The notes under the pieces are model-generated. The model worked only from the letters and a program-made list of their open reading frames with translations, was not told the origin of the DNA and did no database searches. From Pomacea canaliculata (lineage: Eukaryota; Mollusca; Gastropoda; Architaenioglossa; Ampullariidae), in the NCBI RefSeq assembly GCF_003073045.1, contig NC_037596.1:29637184-29701183 (forward strand): a stretch of 64,000 bases of DNA. Reading direction: 5' to 3'. Within the stretch, counting starts at the first letter, position 1. Every line of letters begins with the position of its first letter. The position numbers were made by a program, and so were the translations under genes. Shown here in pieces: positions 33,901 to 45,006 of this stretch.

Positions 33901-34858
33901 AGGCTATCTTACTTTTATTAAATTGTTAGTAAGAATTGCTTGCATTTTTCACAGTTTCTGTCAGCATCCATACAAACAGTAGCAGGTATCCGTTAATGGA
34001 GGAAACAAATGCTACTTTAAAGTGTGCGAGCAATGAGCGGTCTGATGTAATAAAGTACACGTGGCCAGAAAATGCAGGCGGGTTCCCTGATGGCAGTAGC
34101 CTGATCATCACTAGAGTGACAAGGAAACATCATGGAAGCCGAGTGAGGTGTGAAGCGATGTCCAGTGATGGTGAAGTTGTCTCCAGTGACACACTGCAAT
34201 TACAGGTTTACTGTGAGTATTGCGATCCAACGGCAATCAATGCAATGAATAAGGCCCCTTTGGCTTCGACAGCATTTAGTCTTCTTAAGCAAATGAGTTT
34301 CAAGTTGAAGTTCCCAAAGAAAAAAATCTCTTTTTTATGTACTAGCTGTAATGCTTGATCTTCTCTCCTTTTTAGCCTACATGCAAGTTTGAGTGTGTTT
34401 GTACGCGTATTTCTTTTTTTTTTTTTTTTTTTTTTACATGTTTCGACAGAAACTGCTACTTTTAGTTTGAGGGAGAAGTTAGTAAATTAGTAAAACCAAG
34501 ACACTTGTCTGATGTAAAGATGATACGTTCGACGAATCAAGTGCTATTGGTTTGTTTACAGATCGCCCGGTTATCAGGATAACACGGAGTGACAATCAGG
34601 GTCAGCCACTGTCCACCTACTCTGAGGTCATAAAGGGTCACAATGTGACGTTTGTGTGTGACGCTGACAGCAACCCGCCTCCTGCTTCCATCACGTGGTC
34701 AGGGAAAGTGAGCAGCACTACTGGGGAGCTACACATCATAGCAGCACAGCAGACGACACATGAAGGAATTTACACCTGTACCGTGGTCACCGAGACAGTT
34801 GATGATGATGACCGTCTACCACTGAGGGCATCTTCTCTAATTACATTTATCGTTAAAG
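27921..34858 (+). CDS. Gene 3: signal, SRCR x2, Ig x4 protein
   Basis: Exons: 27921-27978 signal; 29690-29840 and 30678-30847 SRCR1; 31189-31321 and 31862-32010 SRCR2; 32811-33068 Ig-A1; 33393-33686 Ig-B1; 33955-34212 Ig-A2; 34562-34858 Ig-B2. All phases agree and there is no internal stop in about 589 codons. Intron 1 carries a LINE-B fragment (28785-29412). The SRCR1 intron carries a hAT-type miniature element (30138-30442) not present in genes 1 or 5. SRCR2 has the shortest first exon (133 nt). All 12 SRCR cysteines and all Ig cysteines are present, so it looks functional. The C-terminus after Ig-B2 was not found. Confidence 0.83.
28785..29412 (+). mobile_element. LINE-B fragment in gene 3 intron 1
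   Basis: Decayed non-LTR retrotransposon: SNQTGLTKN..., then MNHFKDVYQD, NFDNQPGIEE, ESEVHTAIRNLKSQS, and a remnant of the N-Y-R-x-I-S-L-L block, ending abruptly. Frames are broken. Homologous fragments lie in intron 1 of genes 5 and 6. Confidence 0.75.
29690..30847 (+). CDS. Gene 3 SRCR domain 1 (two exons)
   Basis: Exons 29690-29840 and 30678-30847. Conserved GTWGQVC, VVCRMLGFN, LRCTGEETSLEKC, PWC and ITC give six cysteines. The donor is AACAC|GTGTGT. Confidence 0.85.
30138..30442. mobile_element. hAT-type miniature element with 8-bp duplication
   Basis: Terminal inverted repeats CAGGGTTGTCCATGGGA and (as reverse complement of the right end) CAGTGTTGTCCATAGGA. An 8-bp target duplication CAAAAATG flanks it at 30130-30137 and 30443-30450. 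Genes 1 and 5 lack it at the same intron position. The interior is rich in CCCATCCCATGGGA runs and has no coding frame. Confidence 0.85.
31189..32010 (+). CDS. Gene 3 SRCR domain 2 (two exons)
   Basis: Exons 31189-31321 and 31862-32010. Contains HWGTMCVS, RVVCRQLGLPW, LSSCLGNETSIAEC, GPCLDY and IICSN; six cysteines. The N-terminal loop is shortened to NFISGQVEI. Confidence 0.85.
32811..33068 (+). CDS. Gene 3 Ig-A1 exon
   Basis: 258 nt, phase 1-1. B-C loop SNNQSGVVK; F-G loop YSDGEVVSSDT; VKC replaces VRC before the second Cys. Confidence 0.85.
33393..33686 (+). CDS. Gene 3 Ig-B1 exon
   Basis: 294 nt, one codon shorter than most. F-G loop TQTDDDDRLPLMTSYQ with four Asp. GQNVTF replaces GHNVTF. 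Confidence 0.85.
33955..34212 (+). CDS. Gene 3 Ig-A2 exon
   Basis: 258 nt, phase 1-1. B-C loop SNERSDVIK; F-G loop SSDGEVVSSDT; linker begins VSVSIHTNSS. Confidence 0.85.
34562..34858 (+). CDS. Gene 3 Ig-B2 exon
   Basis: 297 nt, phase 1-1. F-G loop TETVDDDDRLPLRASS, and G strand LITF instead of QLAF. Followed by a CA-rich intron start. Confidence 0.85.
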
Positions 34859-34952
34859 GTATCATCACACACACACACACGCTCGCTCGCACACACAGAA
34901 CAAGACACATTGTTCGTCATGAACCAGCTTCGCGCGAACAACGGTCTTCAAG

Positions 34953-35041
34953 CCTTAAAACCAAAAACAGTTTGAGTCTTACCGCCGTTTTTGCCCGTTT
35001 TCTATCGAAGGCTGAGTTTCACTTGACTAAGAGGGAGCTGA
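34953..35041 (+). other. Gene 3 tail block
   Basis: CCTTAAAACCAAAAACAG at the start and GGAGCTGAG|GTAAGT at the end, matching the tail blocks after genes 1, 2 and 5. In the frame that is open in the other copies a TGA comes after a few codons. Confidence 0.35.
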
Positions 35042-35099
35042 GGTAAGTAAAGTTGTATGCAATCACATTGAACACTATTGTCGGCCTGTCAGCGGCCTT

Positions 35100-35870
35100 T
35101 TAAAAGTCGTCTTACAGTCACGTGGGATGTTGAGTTGGGTTATTGATTCTGTATACACGTAGACTGATTTTTATTGCATTGTACAATACAATACCAAACA
35201 CAATACCAAATATAATAACAAGTATAATAAAAATACAATATAAATACAATCCTACTTTACTCATGGTACAACATCAGTGTAAACATATACGAAATATATA
35301 AGAGATGAAAGTAAATATGTTGAAGGTAATTGTTCATGTAATTTGCTGGATACACTTACGTACTATTTGTGTGCTTTTTATGAAAAATACTACAATTTCT
35401 GTGTTTCTTTGTAAGTGTTTTAGAATCCATGTTGATTTCTGTCACAATGTATATTGATTTGTGTTGTTTTTAAATTCTTAAATGGTAATGGGGATGTTAA
35501 TAAATGGATTTACGATTATTAGCTTTCATAACCAGCATTTCCTAATTAAATCACTTTTTTTGTTATAAAAGCAAAATGTTTTATCTTCACTGCTGTTTGT
35601 ATTCAAGGGTTAGGTCCATGTTAACCTACAGCAGTGGAGAAAGTAAAACATTTTTCTTCTGCCATGAGAAGAAATCTTTGCAGGTTACCGCCCTTCATGG
35701 TTGTTCCAGAAACAGAACAAGACCTGGAATGATTTTATTATTATACTTTTGATATTTCAACATTTTGAAACTTTTTGTTTCAGATTTCACATACTTGTGT
35801 GGTGAATCCCAGGAACAGTTTTATATCAAGTTATTAAGATTTATTCTTTTGAAGTTAAACAAATAATGGA
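35100..35870. other. Gene 3 3' flank, no exon recognised
   Basis: Low-complexity ATACAATA-type repeats near 35180-35250. Otherwise no domain or conserved exon was recognised, although remaining C-terminal exons might be here. Confidence 0.4.
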
Positions 35871-35874
35871 CCAG

Positions 35875-35945
35875 GTGCACAGCTCCAAGCACGTTTGGTT
35901 AACGGAACTGCCCCGTGGAATGGTTGGTTGGAAATATTGTACAAC
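35875..35945 (+). pseudogene. Truncated SRCR first-half exon
   Basis: QLQARLVNGTAPWNGWLEIL is readable, then homology to SRCR1 stops after LYN and joins intron-like DNA. The lost half includes the first two cysteines of the domain. It belongs to a second SRCR lineage seen also at about 3406-3500 and 54215-54358. Confidence 0.65.
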
Positions 35946-36424
35946 ACTTTATTGGTGATAACAGAATTTGTATGCTTAAGATAGACGATAGACTTGCAGA
36001 CAGTTGGACAATGGAATGTTTGTGCTTCAGAAAATACTTTTTATAGAAGAAAATACTTCAAATATTATATTTTCATTATCAGGTTAATCTTACTGAGCAT
36101 AGTTAATTGAGTGCTAGCGGATACTGAAAACTAATTTTTTCAAGGACACAGGGAGATAACTTTGGATAAATCACAAAAAATCAAACCATTTACACATACA
36201 GTACTAACGCCCCTTATACATTAAATACTACAACTTCTTTATACTTTACACAACATTAATAGCAAGATCTTATTATACAGTAAATATTTATTAAAAGTGT
36301 TATTCGATGTACTCCTGCTTCTATTGCTTAAAATAAAATCTAATAAAATGGATACATGTAGAAATGACAGAAATACTCAACATTTCTTGTAATCATCCAT
36401 GTAATCTGACCATACTATTAAGCT

Positions 36425-36588
36425 TTTTATAAGTCGATTGCACTGGAGAAAGAGTAGCTTTCTTTTTGACCGTCTGTTGTTCATCTCTTGGCGGAGTGAT
36501 TACTGTGATCGCTTCATCGGTCTTCTTGGTCTGGGCTTGCAATGGTCAGTTTTCTTAGCTGTGGTAACAATCTTTCTTGTTTGAATGC
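36425..36588 (-). other. Possible minus-strand coding module (decayed)
   Basis: After an acceptor-like TGTGTAG, the minus strand reads FKQERLLPQ..., then in another frame ITVITPPRDEQQTVKKKA, similar to 54612-54784. A frame change and stop suggest decay here. Confidence 0.3.
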
Positions 36589-36599
36589 TACACAGTACA

Positions 36600-38600
36600 T
36601 AAACGTTAGGTGAAACGAGACAAATAAAAAAATAATCAAAATTCAAACATGTTTTTTTTTTAAAAGACAGTTTAGCTGTTTATCAAATGAATGGAGTGTG
36701 TGTGTAAATGTTAATTGGTTAATGCCAGTGTACGTACCTGCATGCATAAAAGGAGTATTCCTGTCCTGTGTGTGTGTGTGTCCAAATGGTCGAGTCGTTT
36801 TTCCTATTGCTAGACTAACTTTCAGTAATAGTCAAGCAGACTCAAATAATGATCGAAAGATCGTGAAGACAAAGAAGGAACAAAGTCGCTTTGTCTCCAC
36901 ACTGAGAGCAAAGGTCAGTGTTATCGACTTGTTCGTGATTCTTCCTGTTAAAGAAGCCTTGCTTTCCGCAACGGCCGAGAAAAAAAGATGGAAGTGACGA
37001 TACAAAGTTTATTCCGGAAATTTCACCTTCCGCTCTTGAACACTTTCACTATCAACATCGCATCGAGTAAAGTTAAAAAAAACAGAACATTAAAACTGGA
37101 AAAGATAAACATTAGTTTAACGAAAAGCTTACAATTAACCAAAAATATTTAATTTAACTTTATAGTTCTCACCTTAAGTGCTACACTTGTATTTTATTTG
37201 TTGTTCTCATGAATGGACTCCACGGAAGCCTGATCATAGCATCTAGTCTGTTGAAAAACAAAATTAATAAAAAAGAAAGATACACTTCCATACAAGAACT
37301 CTTAAACACTGAAATAATTCCCAAGGGGACAATCGTTGGCGACAGACGCCCCCACAAAACTCAGACATATAAAGCGAGATAGAAAAGGACATATGGATAC
37401 GATAAACAGGTACAATAACTGCATACATATATAGCAGGGATAATATCGATTTATTTATTTATTAATTAAAGAGCCCTTCCCTCTTTTTAAAGGGGAATCC
37501 AAACAGTACAAAGTACAATATAAAACAATGCAATAGAACATACCTCATAAGCTACACAAACAGTATGATGAATTGAAAAGTCAGCTATTAGTTCAGTTTC
37601 GTACTTCCCATATTACAGGAATATTCAAAAGAAATATAAGCCGGTTTGACATCAATTCGACCACAACAGTCTCCCGAAGTTTATTAATTGAACAATTAAA
37701 GTCTTGCTGTCAAGTTAAGATTACAGTATAAGCAGATCACCAACCCATGCTTATCGAGAAAACACAGATTTACTGTCCTCTATCCTAGAGAAAAAAATTT
37801 ACATGACGTAGACTACGTTATCTTATAGTTTTACAAACACATATAAGTGGCGATCAAATATTATGAAGTCACTTCGTATTTAGTTTCACAGGCATTTTTT
37901 TTTTAAGGGAAATGTAAACAAGATAAATATGGAAGCTTTGAATACAGTGACATGGGAAAAAAACTGTTGTGTTTTATGACAACACAGGTTGTAACATTAG
38001 AGATAAATTCTACAAACTAGACATAGCTGATAATCAGGCACAACATACATGTCAGGGGCAAGTAGTTTTGTGGTTACTACTATGTAGGCGGGAGACAGCC
38101 CTCAGAGGGTAGAGCGACCAACCGGCTAACATAGGCGTCAATGACGTCAAGGAAGATAATGACACCTCAGGGGCTCACACACCTGTCCGTCAAGTTAACG
38201 GGCAGTAGGGGTTAGTCACCTGTCCACCACGCCACTGCAGGAGGGCGGAGCGTCAATAGGCTGGTCGTTCTCTTGTCGATGCTGGCTACTTGATTGGTTG
38301 ATGAGTGACCAGTGGTGTCCCTCGTTGTGCGTGACGTGCGAATGCACAAAGTAACATAGAGAATGGAGAACCAGCAGGACACTTCTCGGCACGACCTCAG
38401 AGTGGACGGAGCAACTAGTCAGCAGTCGAAGCGACTACAGCATCTCTAACGACAAATTTACTCAAATTTACACACAAGCAGTCAGCTTAACATTATCGCC
38501 GTTACACACACACATATCTTACATGTGTATACAATAGTGTGCCTACATAAAAAAAGAAGATACATGTACAAACGAATATGAGAAAAAAAAGGCAGAAATC
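36600..38600. repeat. Intergenic repeats related to 17.6-18.5 kb
   Basis: Positions 36840-37900 are diverged from 17650-18500 and 42240-43100 in the same orientation. The 99-codon frame at 36698-36997 falls in this repeat and is not conserved. Positions 38060-38450 are GC-richer and unassigned; no gene was recognised. Confidence 0.55.
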
Positions 38601-38619
38601 TACGTAAAACATTTAAGAA

Positions 38620-39520
38620 AATATTTCAGTGTTTGTCTTTCTCGTGTGTAAGTTTTCCTTTTGTTTATTTAAGTTTGTTTTTCAACATAATCTAGATGGT
38701 ACGAATTCAGGATTATGAGTGGTCCGTTAAAAGGCACAACGAAATTAATAAAATAAAACTACTAGTCATGCTTACAGGGGGATCATGTGGATGTAAATTA
38801 AAATCTTTCGTGCTTTGTAGACTTTTCGTTGCACCAACATTTGTCCCTACTAGATTATTTGTTCTGTATTGTTGACTTTACGGTAAATGATTCAGTTAGC
38901 TAAGGTTCTCTGCAACCTATCGCAGAATTTCCGATATAAGCTTTCGTATTAATCGCCACTTTTAGCCGGAAAGTCAAGCTTCGTTAGCAGGAAGAAGCAC
39001 TGATGTGTCGATAATACTGTCGTTGTTGTCAGTGTGGAGACAATCGACGTTCACGCCTCTTCCTTCCTAATCACTAACCCTAACCCACTGGACACTCAGA
39101 TATCACACAAACGGATAAACCGTTAGTTCTACATGCAGCTACACATCCTGTCATGACTACAGATTTTAGACACTTTCAAAAGTTTGTGGTGTTTAGGGCT
39201 AGGAAACGGTCCATGTTACATCTTTCCTTCATTGTCTGAATGGCTACGCAGTCGCTCTTGTATCCAGTACAAACTGTCCGTGCTGTGTTTTAATACCTTT
39301 GCTAGCACCTGCCCTGACTATTTCTCTCAGCGTCTCTTCTGTTACGTCCCAGCTAGATAAGTTTGCTCTTTGTCCCCATTATTGTGCCTTGAAACTATGG
39401 AACTCTCTCCTTTCCATATTCACCACCTACCCACTGTTGAATCCTCTAAACGTGCACTGAAAACAAACTTCATCCTTCAGCATTAGTAGACCATTTCCCA
39501 TAATGCTTGTCCGTTTTTAC
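38620..39520 (+). mobile_element. LINE-C 3'-end fragment
   Basis: The C-terminal motif of an ORF2-type protein is readable at 39398-39486: WNSL, then after a one-base shift PFHIHHLPTVESSKRALKT and a stop at TAG. Upstream sequence matches the 58.3-59.25 kb copy and, inverted, the 17, 25 and 42 kb copies. Confidence 0.7.
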
Positions 39521-39823
39521 ACCGTTCCTTTCTTTTCCGCTTATTGCTAGTTTGTATTTTTTAAATTGTCTGTACTGTTGTTTATCCTTTCGTAGCTTAT
39601 AGGTTGTTTGCTTGTTCTTCTTTCACTCGTTTGTTGTCCATGTCTCGTTCTTGTCCAAACAAGGATGTTTTTTTGTGGTTAGGCGATTACTGATCATATG
39701 CCAACGATTTCTGGGAAATTACGCCAACCGTCTGGGACTTGGCAATGTTGTGGTCTGTAGGCACTGAGTTCTACAAACCTGATTATATAAAATTTTTCTT
39801 TCAATTTTTTCTGGAATAATATA

Positions 39824-40302
39824 CAGTTAGTCCTCGACTTACGACGCTGCGTCGTAAACTGAATTTAGACGTAAGTCGGATCGTACGTTCACACAGTACT
39901 GTACCATAATAACAGTACAGTACTGAAAACACTTAGCCTATCCAAACACCTATCCTAACACAGTACCCTACATAATTATCAATAAACATAAGTACAGTAA
40001 GATATTGTGCAGTACAGTACGCTTTGTTATCACTGTCGCTTTCATAGGAGCAGATCCTGTCACGTGGTCAAGGATGCGATCTTTATCCTTGATAATCGTA
40101 GCGACAGTCGAACGACAAAGTCCTAATGATCTGCCAGTTTCTGTTGCTGTTTCCCCTTCTCAGGCTGCTTTATGACTTCGGACGCACGTGGAATGAGGCG
40201 CATGTACAGTTCGACTTACGACGCTAAACCTCATAAGTCGGAATGAGCGTCGTAACTACGAAACGACGTAACTCGAGACCGTCGTAACAAGAGGACTACC
40301 TG
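39824..40302 (-). mobile_element. Tigger/pogo-like miniature element
   Basis: 479 bp bounded by inverted repeats CAGTTAGTCCTCGACTTACG (left) and CAGGTAGTCCTCTTGTTACG (right, reverse complement), with TA on each side. At about 40035-40180 the minus strand encodes a helix-turn-helix-like stretch, SLGLCRSTVATIIKDKDRIL, typical of the N-terminal DNA-binding part of Tigger transposases. An upstream stop and the small size make it non-autonomous. Confidence 0.8.
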
Positions 40303-40339
40303 TATGTATATATACCTGTCTGATATAATTGCCAGTCTG

Positions 40340-40632
40340 CTCAAATTTATTATTTTTTGCCTCAATAGGTTTTAGTAGGCCTATCTTTAAACTTGAAACT
40401 GTTTAATTGGCAACAAATGACCGAAATATGACTACTGAGATACAGTGCATTCGTGTTGCGTTTAGAAAATGTATCTGTGTGTAAGCCAACACGTGGATGC
40501 ATAGGTAATATCCACAAATCCACTATAAACACACAGAATTATCCGTTTTCTCTCAATCACATAAACAATGGGACACAATTATTAAGAAAATCCTTTTCCC
40601 GTTATTAACTTCCTTGTTGTCTTGTGGCCGTA
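40340..40632 (+). promoter_or_regulatory. Orphan promoter-proximal region of gene 4
   Basis: Matches the DNA just before the leader of genes 3 and 6 (TATCTTTAAAC..., GCATAGGTAATATCCACAAATCC...), up to CTTCCTTGTTGTCT. There it joins the middle of an SRCR1 exon; the leader and signal exon are missing. The CCAAT motif is also missing. Confidence 0.6.
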
Positions 40633-41384
40633 GGTTTAAGAAACAAGAGACACAGGTGGTCTGCAGAATGCTGGGCTTCAACACGTGTGTAATGTTTTCT
40701 GATCTTGTGGTTATGTGCTGTGCAATTATATTTGGGTTTTCATGTAATGTTCACGATAAACAGATGATATACTACAGTTTCTCAAGTGGTCATTTTACTT
40801 TTCTCTTATTCTAACCACTGAGCTCCATGCCCATTCGAAATAATCTTTTTTTTATAAGATACAATAAGAAACAAATGTTGATGCAAAAGCACTTGTGTGT
40901 CTGTGTGTAAGTGTGTCACTTGTTTACAAACATTAAAAGGGATAATAAAGTAATATCAAAAGGAAGTAGGCATAAAATAATGAAACAATTTTATAAATAT
41001 GTCGTTTGTACTGATTAAAAAATATTGACCAACTTAGAGTATCATTAACGACATATAATAAAAGCAATGAGCCTGCATGTACATGTAAATTGTTTTCTGA
41101 AAAAAGTGTTGATTTTGATTTCGACTTGTTTGTATATATTAAAATATCTTTTTTCTTAAGTAGCAATAAAAAAAAAACCCAGACAAATGCGCATATATAG
41201 CTTTTGTCAAACAGGTCGCAAGGTTATACCGCGTCCCTACATAAGTACGGACTGAGCTACATCACGTTTCTGTTTGCCGACCTGAGGTGCACAGGCGAGG
41301 AGACCAGCTTAGAGAAGTGTAGTCATAGAGGGATTAGCACGAACTTTGGGTGCGCCTATGCCAATGCTATCGCATGTAGCTTAC
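40633..41384 (+). pseudogene. Gene 4: broken SRCR1 fragment
   Basis: Only the last third of the first SRCR1 exon (40633-40684, FKKQETQVVCRMLGFN) and the complete second exon (41215-41384, LRCTGEETSLEKC, FGC, IAC) remain. On the left, promoter-proximal DNA is fused directly to the exon, removing leader, signal peptide, intron 1 and the start of SRCR1. On the right, about 45 bp after the exon, the intron is joined to a LINE-A reverse-transcriptase fragment. No SRCR2 or Ig exon follows before gene 5. The surviving exon pair keeps splice sites and frame, so the damage is structural rather than by point mutation. It cannot make a secreted family protein by itself. Confidence 0.75.
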
Positions 41385-41433
41385 GTAAGACTCTCCTGTT
41401 TCTATTCTGTTGTTTGCTGTGTCGCATTATTGA

Positions 41434-41690
41434 AATGGGTAGAACTAGAGAGAGGGATGAAGGCACTGGACAAGAGACTGAGACCAGAACAAGCAGGGTT
41501 TCACCAGGAAAGGTCATGCACTGACCACATTGCCACCATCCGTATCGTCATTGAGCAGTCTATTGAGTGGCAGTCCTCACTTTATGTAACTTTAGTGGAC
41601 TTTAAAAAGGCATTTGACCGTGTAGACAGAGAAATCACCTGGATGCTGGTAATCCACTATGGAATTCAACCCCATGCTTCTCTATGAGTA
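41434..41690 (+). mobile_element. LINE-A reverse-transcriptase fragment, second copy
   Basis: Nearly identical to 16858-17108: AGFHQERSCTDHIATIRI and LYVTLVDFKKAFDRVDRE. It starts abruptly at the junction with gene 4 DNA and marks the left end of the 41.43-44.35 kb duplicated block. Confidence 0.8.
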
Positions 41691-41829
41691 ACAAGGAATA
41701 AACATAAAAATTGGGATGATCTTTTAAAGAAAAGCGTAATTAATGTTTGAAAGTATAGTGATTTTACAAGAGAAAGACAACCAGGAAAGTAGCAATAATC
41801 GGAAAGGGAGGGAAAGGTATAAAAACGGA

Positions 41830-42470
41830 CAAGCATTGTGGGAAATGGTCTATGAGTTCCGGTATTTCGATGCCTTTCACTAAAACTCATGTGTCCATAT
41901 GCTGCTTTGATCAAACGATGGTTGTCAAAGAGCAAAATTTCTAGCTGTGACTGAAGAGAAGTTCAAAGAAATAGCCATGAATTAAAACACAGCAAAGACA
42001 GTTTACACTTGATGCAAGAGCTATTGGGTAGCCATTGCAAGCAATGAAAGAAAGGAGTTACACCGAGTCGTTTCCTAGTTCTAAACACCTGAATTATAAC
42101 AGGCAGAAACATTTGACAGTTTCTAAAATCTTTTGTCACCACGAATATTATGTGTAGCTGCATGCAGGACAAACAGATTGAGGCCGTTAATGGTTTATTC
42201 GGTTGTGTGATTTCTGAGTGTCAAGTCTATGTGATCAGGAAGGAAGAGGCGTGAACGTCGCTTGTGTCCACACTGACAACAACGACAGTATTATCGACAC
42301 ATCAGTGCTTCTTCCTGCTAACGATGCCCGACTTTACGGCTGAAAGTTGTGATAATACAAAAGCTTTTTCCGAAAATTCCGCCATAAGCTCCTGAGATTA
42401 GTAGGTATCAGAATCGTTTACAGTAAAGTCAACAACACAGAGCAAATAATCTAGTTGGGACAAATGGTGG
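41830..42470 (-). mobile_element. LINE-C 3'-end fragment, inverted, second copy
   Basis: Copy of 17240-17900. On the minus strand, FFHCLQWLPN and YKL-like KCKLSLLCFNS can be read, a common LINE ORF2 C-terminal pattern (HWLP...YKL...LCF). Confidence 0.65.
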
Positions 42471-44345
42471 TGCAACGAAAAATCTACAATACACGAAAGG
42501 CATTTTAATTTACATCCTCATGATCCCCTTGTAAGCCAGGCTTGTAGTTTTATTGTATTATTTTTTTTTTCTTGAACGGACCCCTTTGATTCTCAATTCG
42601 TACTATCTAGATTCTGCTTAAAAACAAACTTGAAATAAAGAAAAGGAAAACTTCCATACCAGAATAACAAACATTGAAAGGAAACTCCTTAAACACACAG
42701 AAGTAAAACATAAAAGTGAGGTAGGAAAGGATAAATAATACAGAAAAGGATATACATTGACTACACATTTCACAAACACTTGCAAGAGATAAATATTAGC
42801 CAGTTCAACATAAATTCGACCACGATGACCTCCCAAATTGTAATAACAACTGAAGTCTTGCTGTAATATTAAGAATACAGTCGGTCTCAGCAACACACTG
42901 AGAAATAGAGATTAACTGTCCGCATTCCTAGCAAATGAAGCTCTTGACATAGCATAAGCTAACACATAAAGAATGAAGAGAGATTACACTGGTCACTAAA
43001 CGAATTAACAACATGTCCATGAACAGTTTTACTGTCTCTCGTGTTAAAAATATTTCCTAGAGCTCATTGTCTATGTTTCACCATGTAAATGATTTCACTC
43101 GGACTGTAACAACATCCTAACTAAGCTTAGAATGACGTAACATGACATCACATGGCTTAATAGCGTCATGCACACGTCATTCAGAGTTCATTGCGTCAGT
43201 GTCTGATGTAATGCCGAGCTACTGCCAGGCTGCTGTTGAAGTAAGCTGACGTCAGTGGTCTTCTATTTATAGCCCAGTCAGACATGTTGAGCATTTCAAA
43301 TATTTGAGACTATTTCAGGATACAGACTTTGTTAGAAATCACTCGCGACTGTTGCTGTAGAAGGTAGCAGATGGCGCTGCTCTTAGATCAACTGCGTCCC
43401 TAGGGTACGTACCAGTTGGATGCAGGTATATTCCGTTTATTAATCCAGCTGTGGAGCGGACACCTTAGAGAGCTGAGGAAAGTACGTTACCACGGAGGAA
43501 AGGTAATCATCATTACAAAAAGTGGCTGTAAGGTAATCAAGGTCTCGCATATTCCTGCGAGCATGTACTGAAGTAGCAGTATTAGTAGCAAGAACTCCAT
43601 GTGCTACAAACGTGACTAGATAAAATTCTCCATTTTATTTCTTAAAAATATTACAGATACCTGCGTAATATAATTGCTAGTCTGCACAAAATTGTTTATG
43701 TTTTGCTAAAATAAGACAACTGAACCCCACCCAACGTTTGCTCGTTAAACAACTTGCGTGTAGGACTGTCGTCAGGTATGTCTGTGCATGAGAAAATACA
43801 GTTACTTTTTTCTTGTGGACAATTAGAGAGTGAGGTTGACTTATATGCCACAAAATTAACATCAAATAGTATATTATATAGATAGATCGAAATCCACAGA
43901 CCTTTTGTATGCAATTCTGGTTGCTTCTGACTTCGTATCTATGCTTGACAAATATTCGTTACAATAGATGTACAAACTTTTCTTCGACACGCTACTTTTA
44001 GCAGCTAACAACAAAGTAACCAGAATTTGCAAGTTTTCATGCATAATAATATTGTAACTACATGTACAAGTACACACGAGCCGTTAAACAAATCTGTGCA
44101 AATATTTCTGTAAAACCCCATGTCCTTATACATGTATTCCGGATGAAGTAACCAATAATAAAGATTGCAAGTTAACTAAGATTTGTAAACTTTTACACCT
44201 GTCATGATTAATACCGAGCAGTTTTAAAAGCTCATAATTTTTTTTTATCTAGAAGTTTACAACCAAATCGCTGAGGATTTCGAGAACAAACTAAAGTACA
44301 CTAACATATTTTTTTTAATTTGTGTTGCTACAAAGGCCTTAGAAT
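42471..44345. repeat. Copy of 17.9-19.4 kb intergenic block
   Basis: Collinear duplicate. Contains an extra segment 43206-43557 holding the second CRE/TATA motif (43247-43295), which is absent at 18640. No gene was recognised. Confidence 0.75.
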
Positions 44346-44638
44346 GCAGTCGTCATTTTTCTTCTTTCTCACATGACATTTTGAGAAGAAATTAAGCACA
44401 ATACACATTAAATATGTAGTGTAAGCGTCTCAGAAAGACAGTATGAATTGTATTCATCTGCGACATATACCTGTCCATATCACATTTTATTGTGGTTTGC
44501 TACCAAAATGTCTACGAAAATAAACGAAAGTGAATAACCCATACATTTGTCCGCGAGATATTAGGAATATTTAAAAGTACAACTGCATCTATTATCATGA
44601 CAGGATGGGAAACAAGCGCTTAGACTATAAAAATATCC

Positions 44639-45006
44639 ACCAATCAGACAGCTGGGTTCATACGTTAATCAGGCGTATCTTTAAACTGTTTAATTGATAG
44701 CAAATGACCAAATTTTATGATAAAGTGCATTTGTATTGTGTTGAAATGTTTTATTGTCTCTATATGAGCCAGCAGATGGATGCACAGGTAATGTTGACAA
44801 ATTAACTATTAACAAGCCCAATTATGCGTTTTTCCTTGACCACAAGAAACAGAGGGGCACAATTCTTTAAAAATATCCTTTTACCGTTATTAACATCCTT
44901 GTTGTCTTACTTTAAGCATCCACACTGCGGTCTGTGCTCAGTGTCAGCTTTCCAGCCAGACTCTCCTCACATCCTCGTCTTCCTGCAAGACATCGCAGCT
45001 AACATC
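44639..45006 (+). promoter_or_regulatory. Gene 5 promoter-proximal region and leader
   Basis: ACCAATCAG at 44639-44647, then CAGCTGGG, and ATCTTTAAAC shifted by a short insertion. The leader 44921-45006 is identical to genes 1, 2 and 3. In this copy the reading frame is open from an upstream ATG at 44824 into the signal peptide, but not in gene 1. Confidence 0.55.

Noticed and set aside
34859-35046. Read-through of Ig-B2 into the following intron
   Set aside because: It crosses a good GTATCA donor and a CA microsatellite, and the read-through peptides differ completely among genes.
36698-36997. 99-codon frame containing a TG repeat
   Set aside because: It lies in an intergenic repeat, and the copies at 17.7 and 42.2 kb do not preserve the frame.
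38090-38200. tRNA-like stretch (GGGTAGAGCGACCAACCGG)
   Set aside because: An A-box-like string is present, but no B box at the right distance and no cloverleaf could be drawn by eye.
41346-41687. Apparent fusion of SRCR1 and reverse-transcriptase coding
   Set aside because: The open frame is not the SRCR frame. The joint is a rearrangement in an intron, with a GTAAGA donor before it.
44824-45006. N-terminal extension upstream of the signal peptide
   Set aside because: The frame is open in some copies, but gene 1 lacks an in-frame upstream ATG and the extension would bury the signal peptide. ATGATG with A at -3 is the better start.
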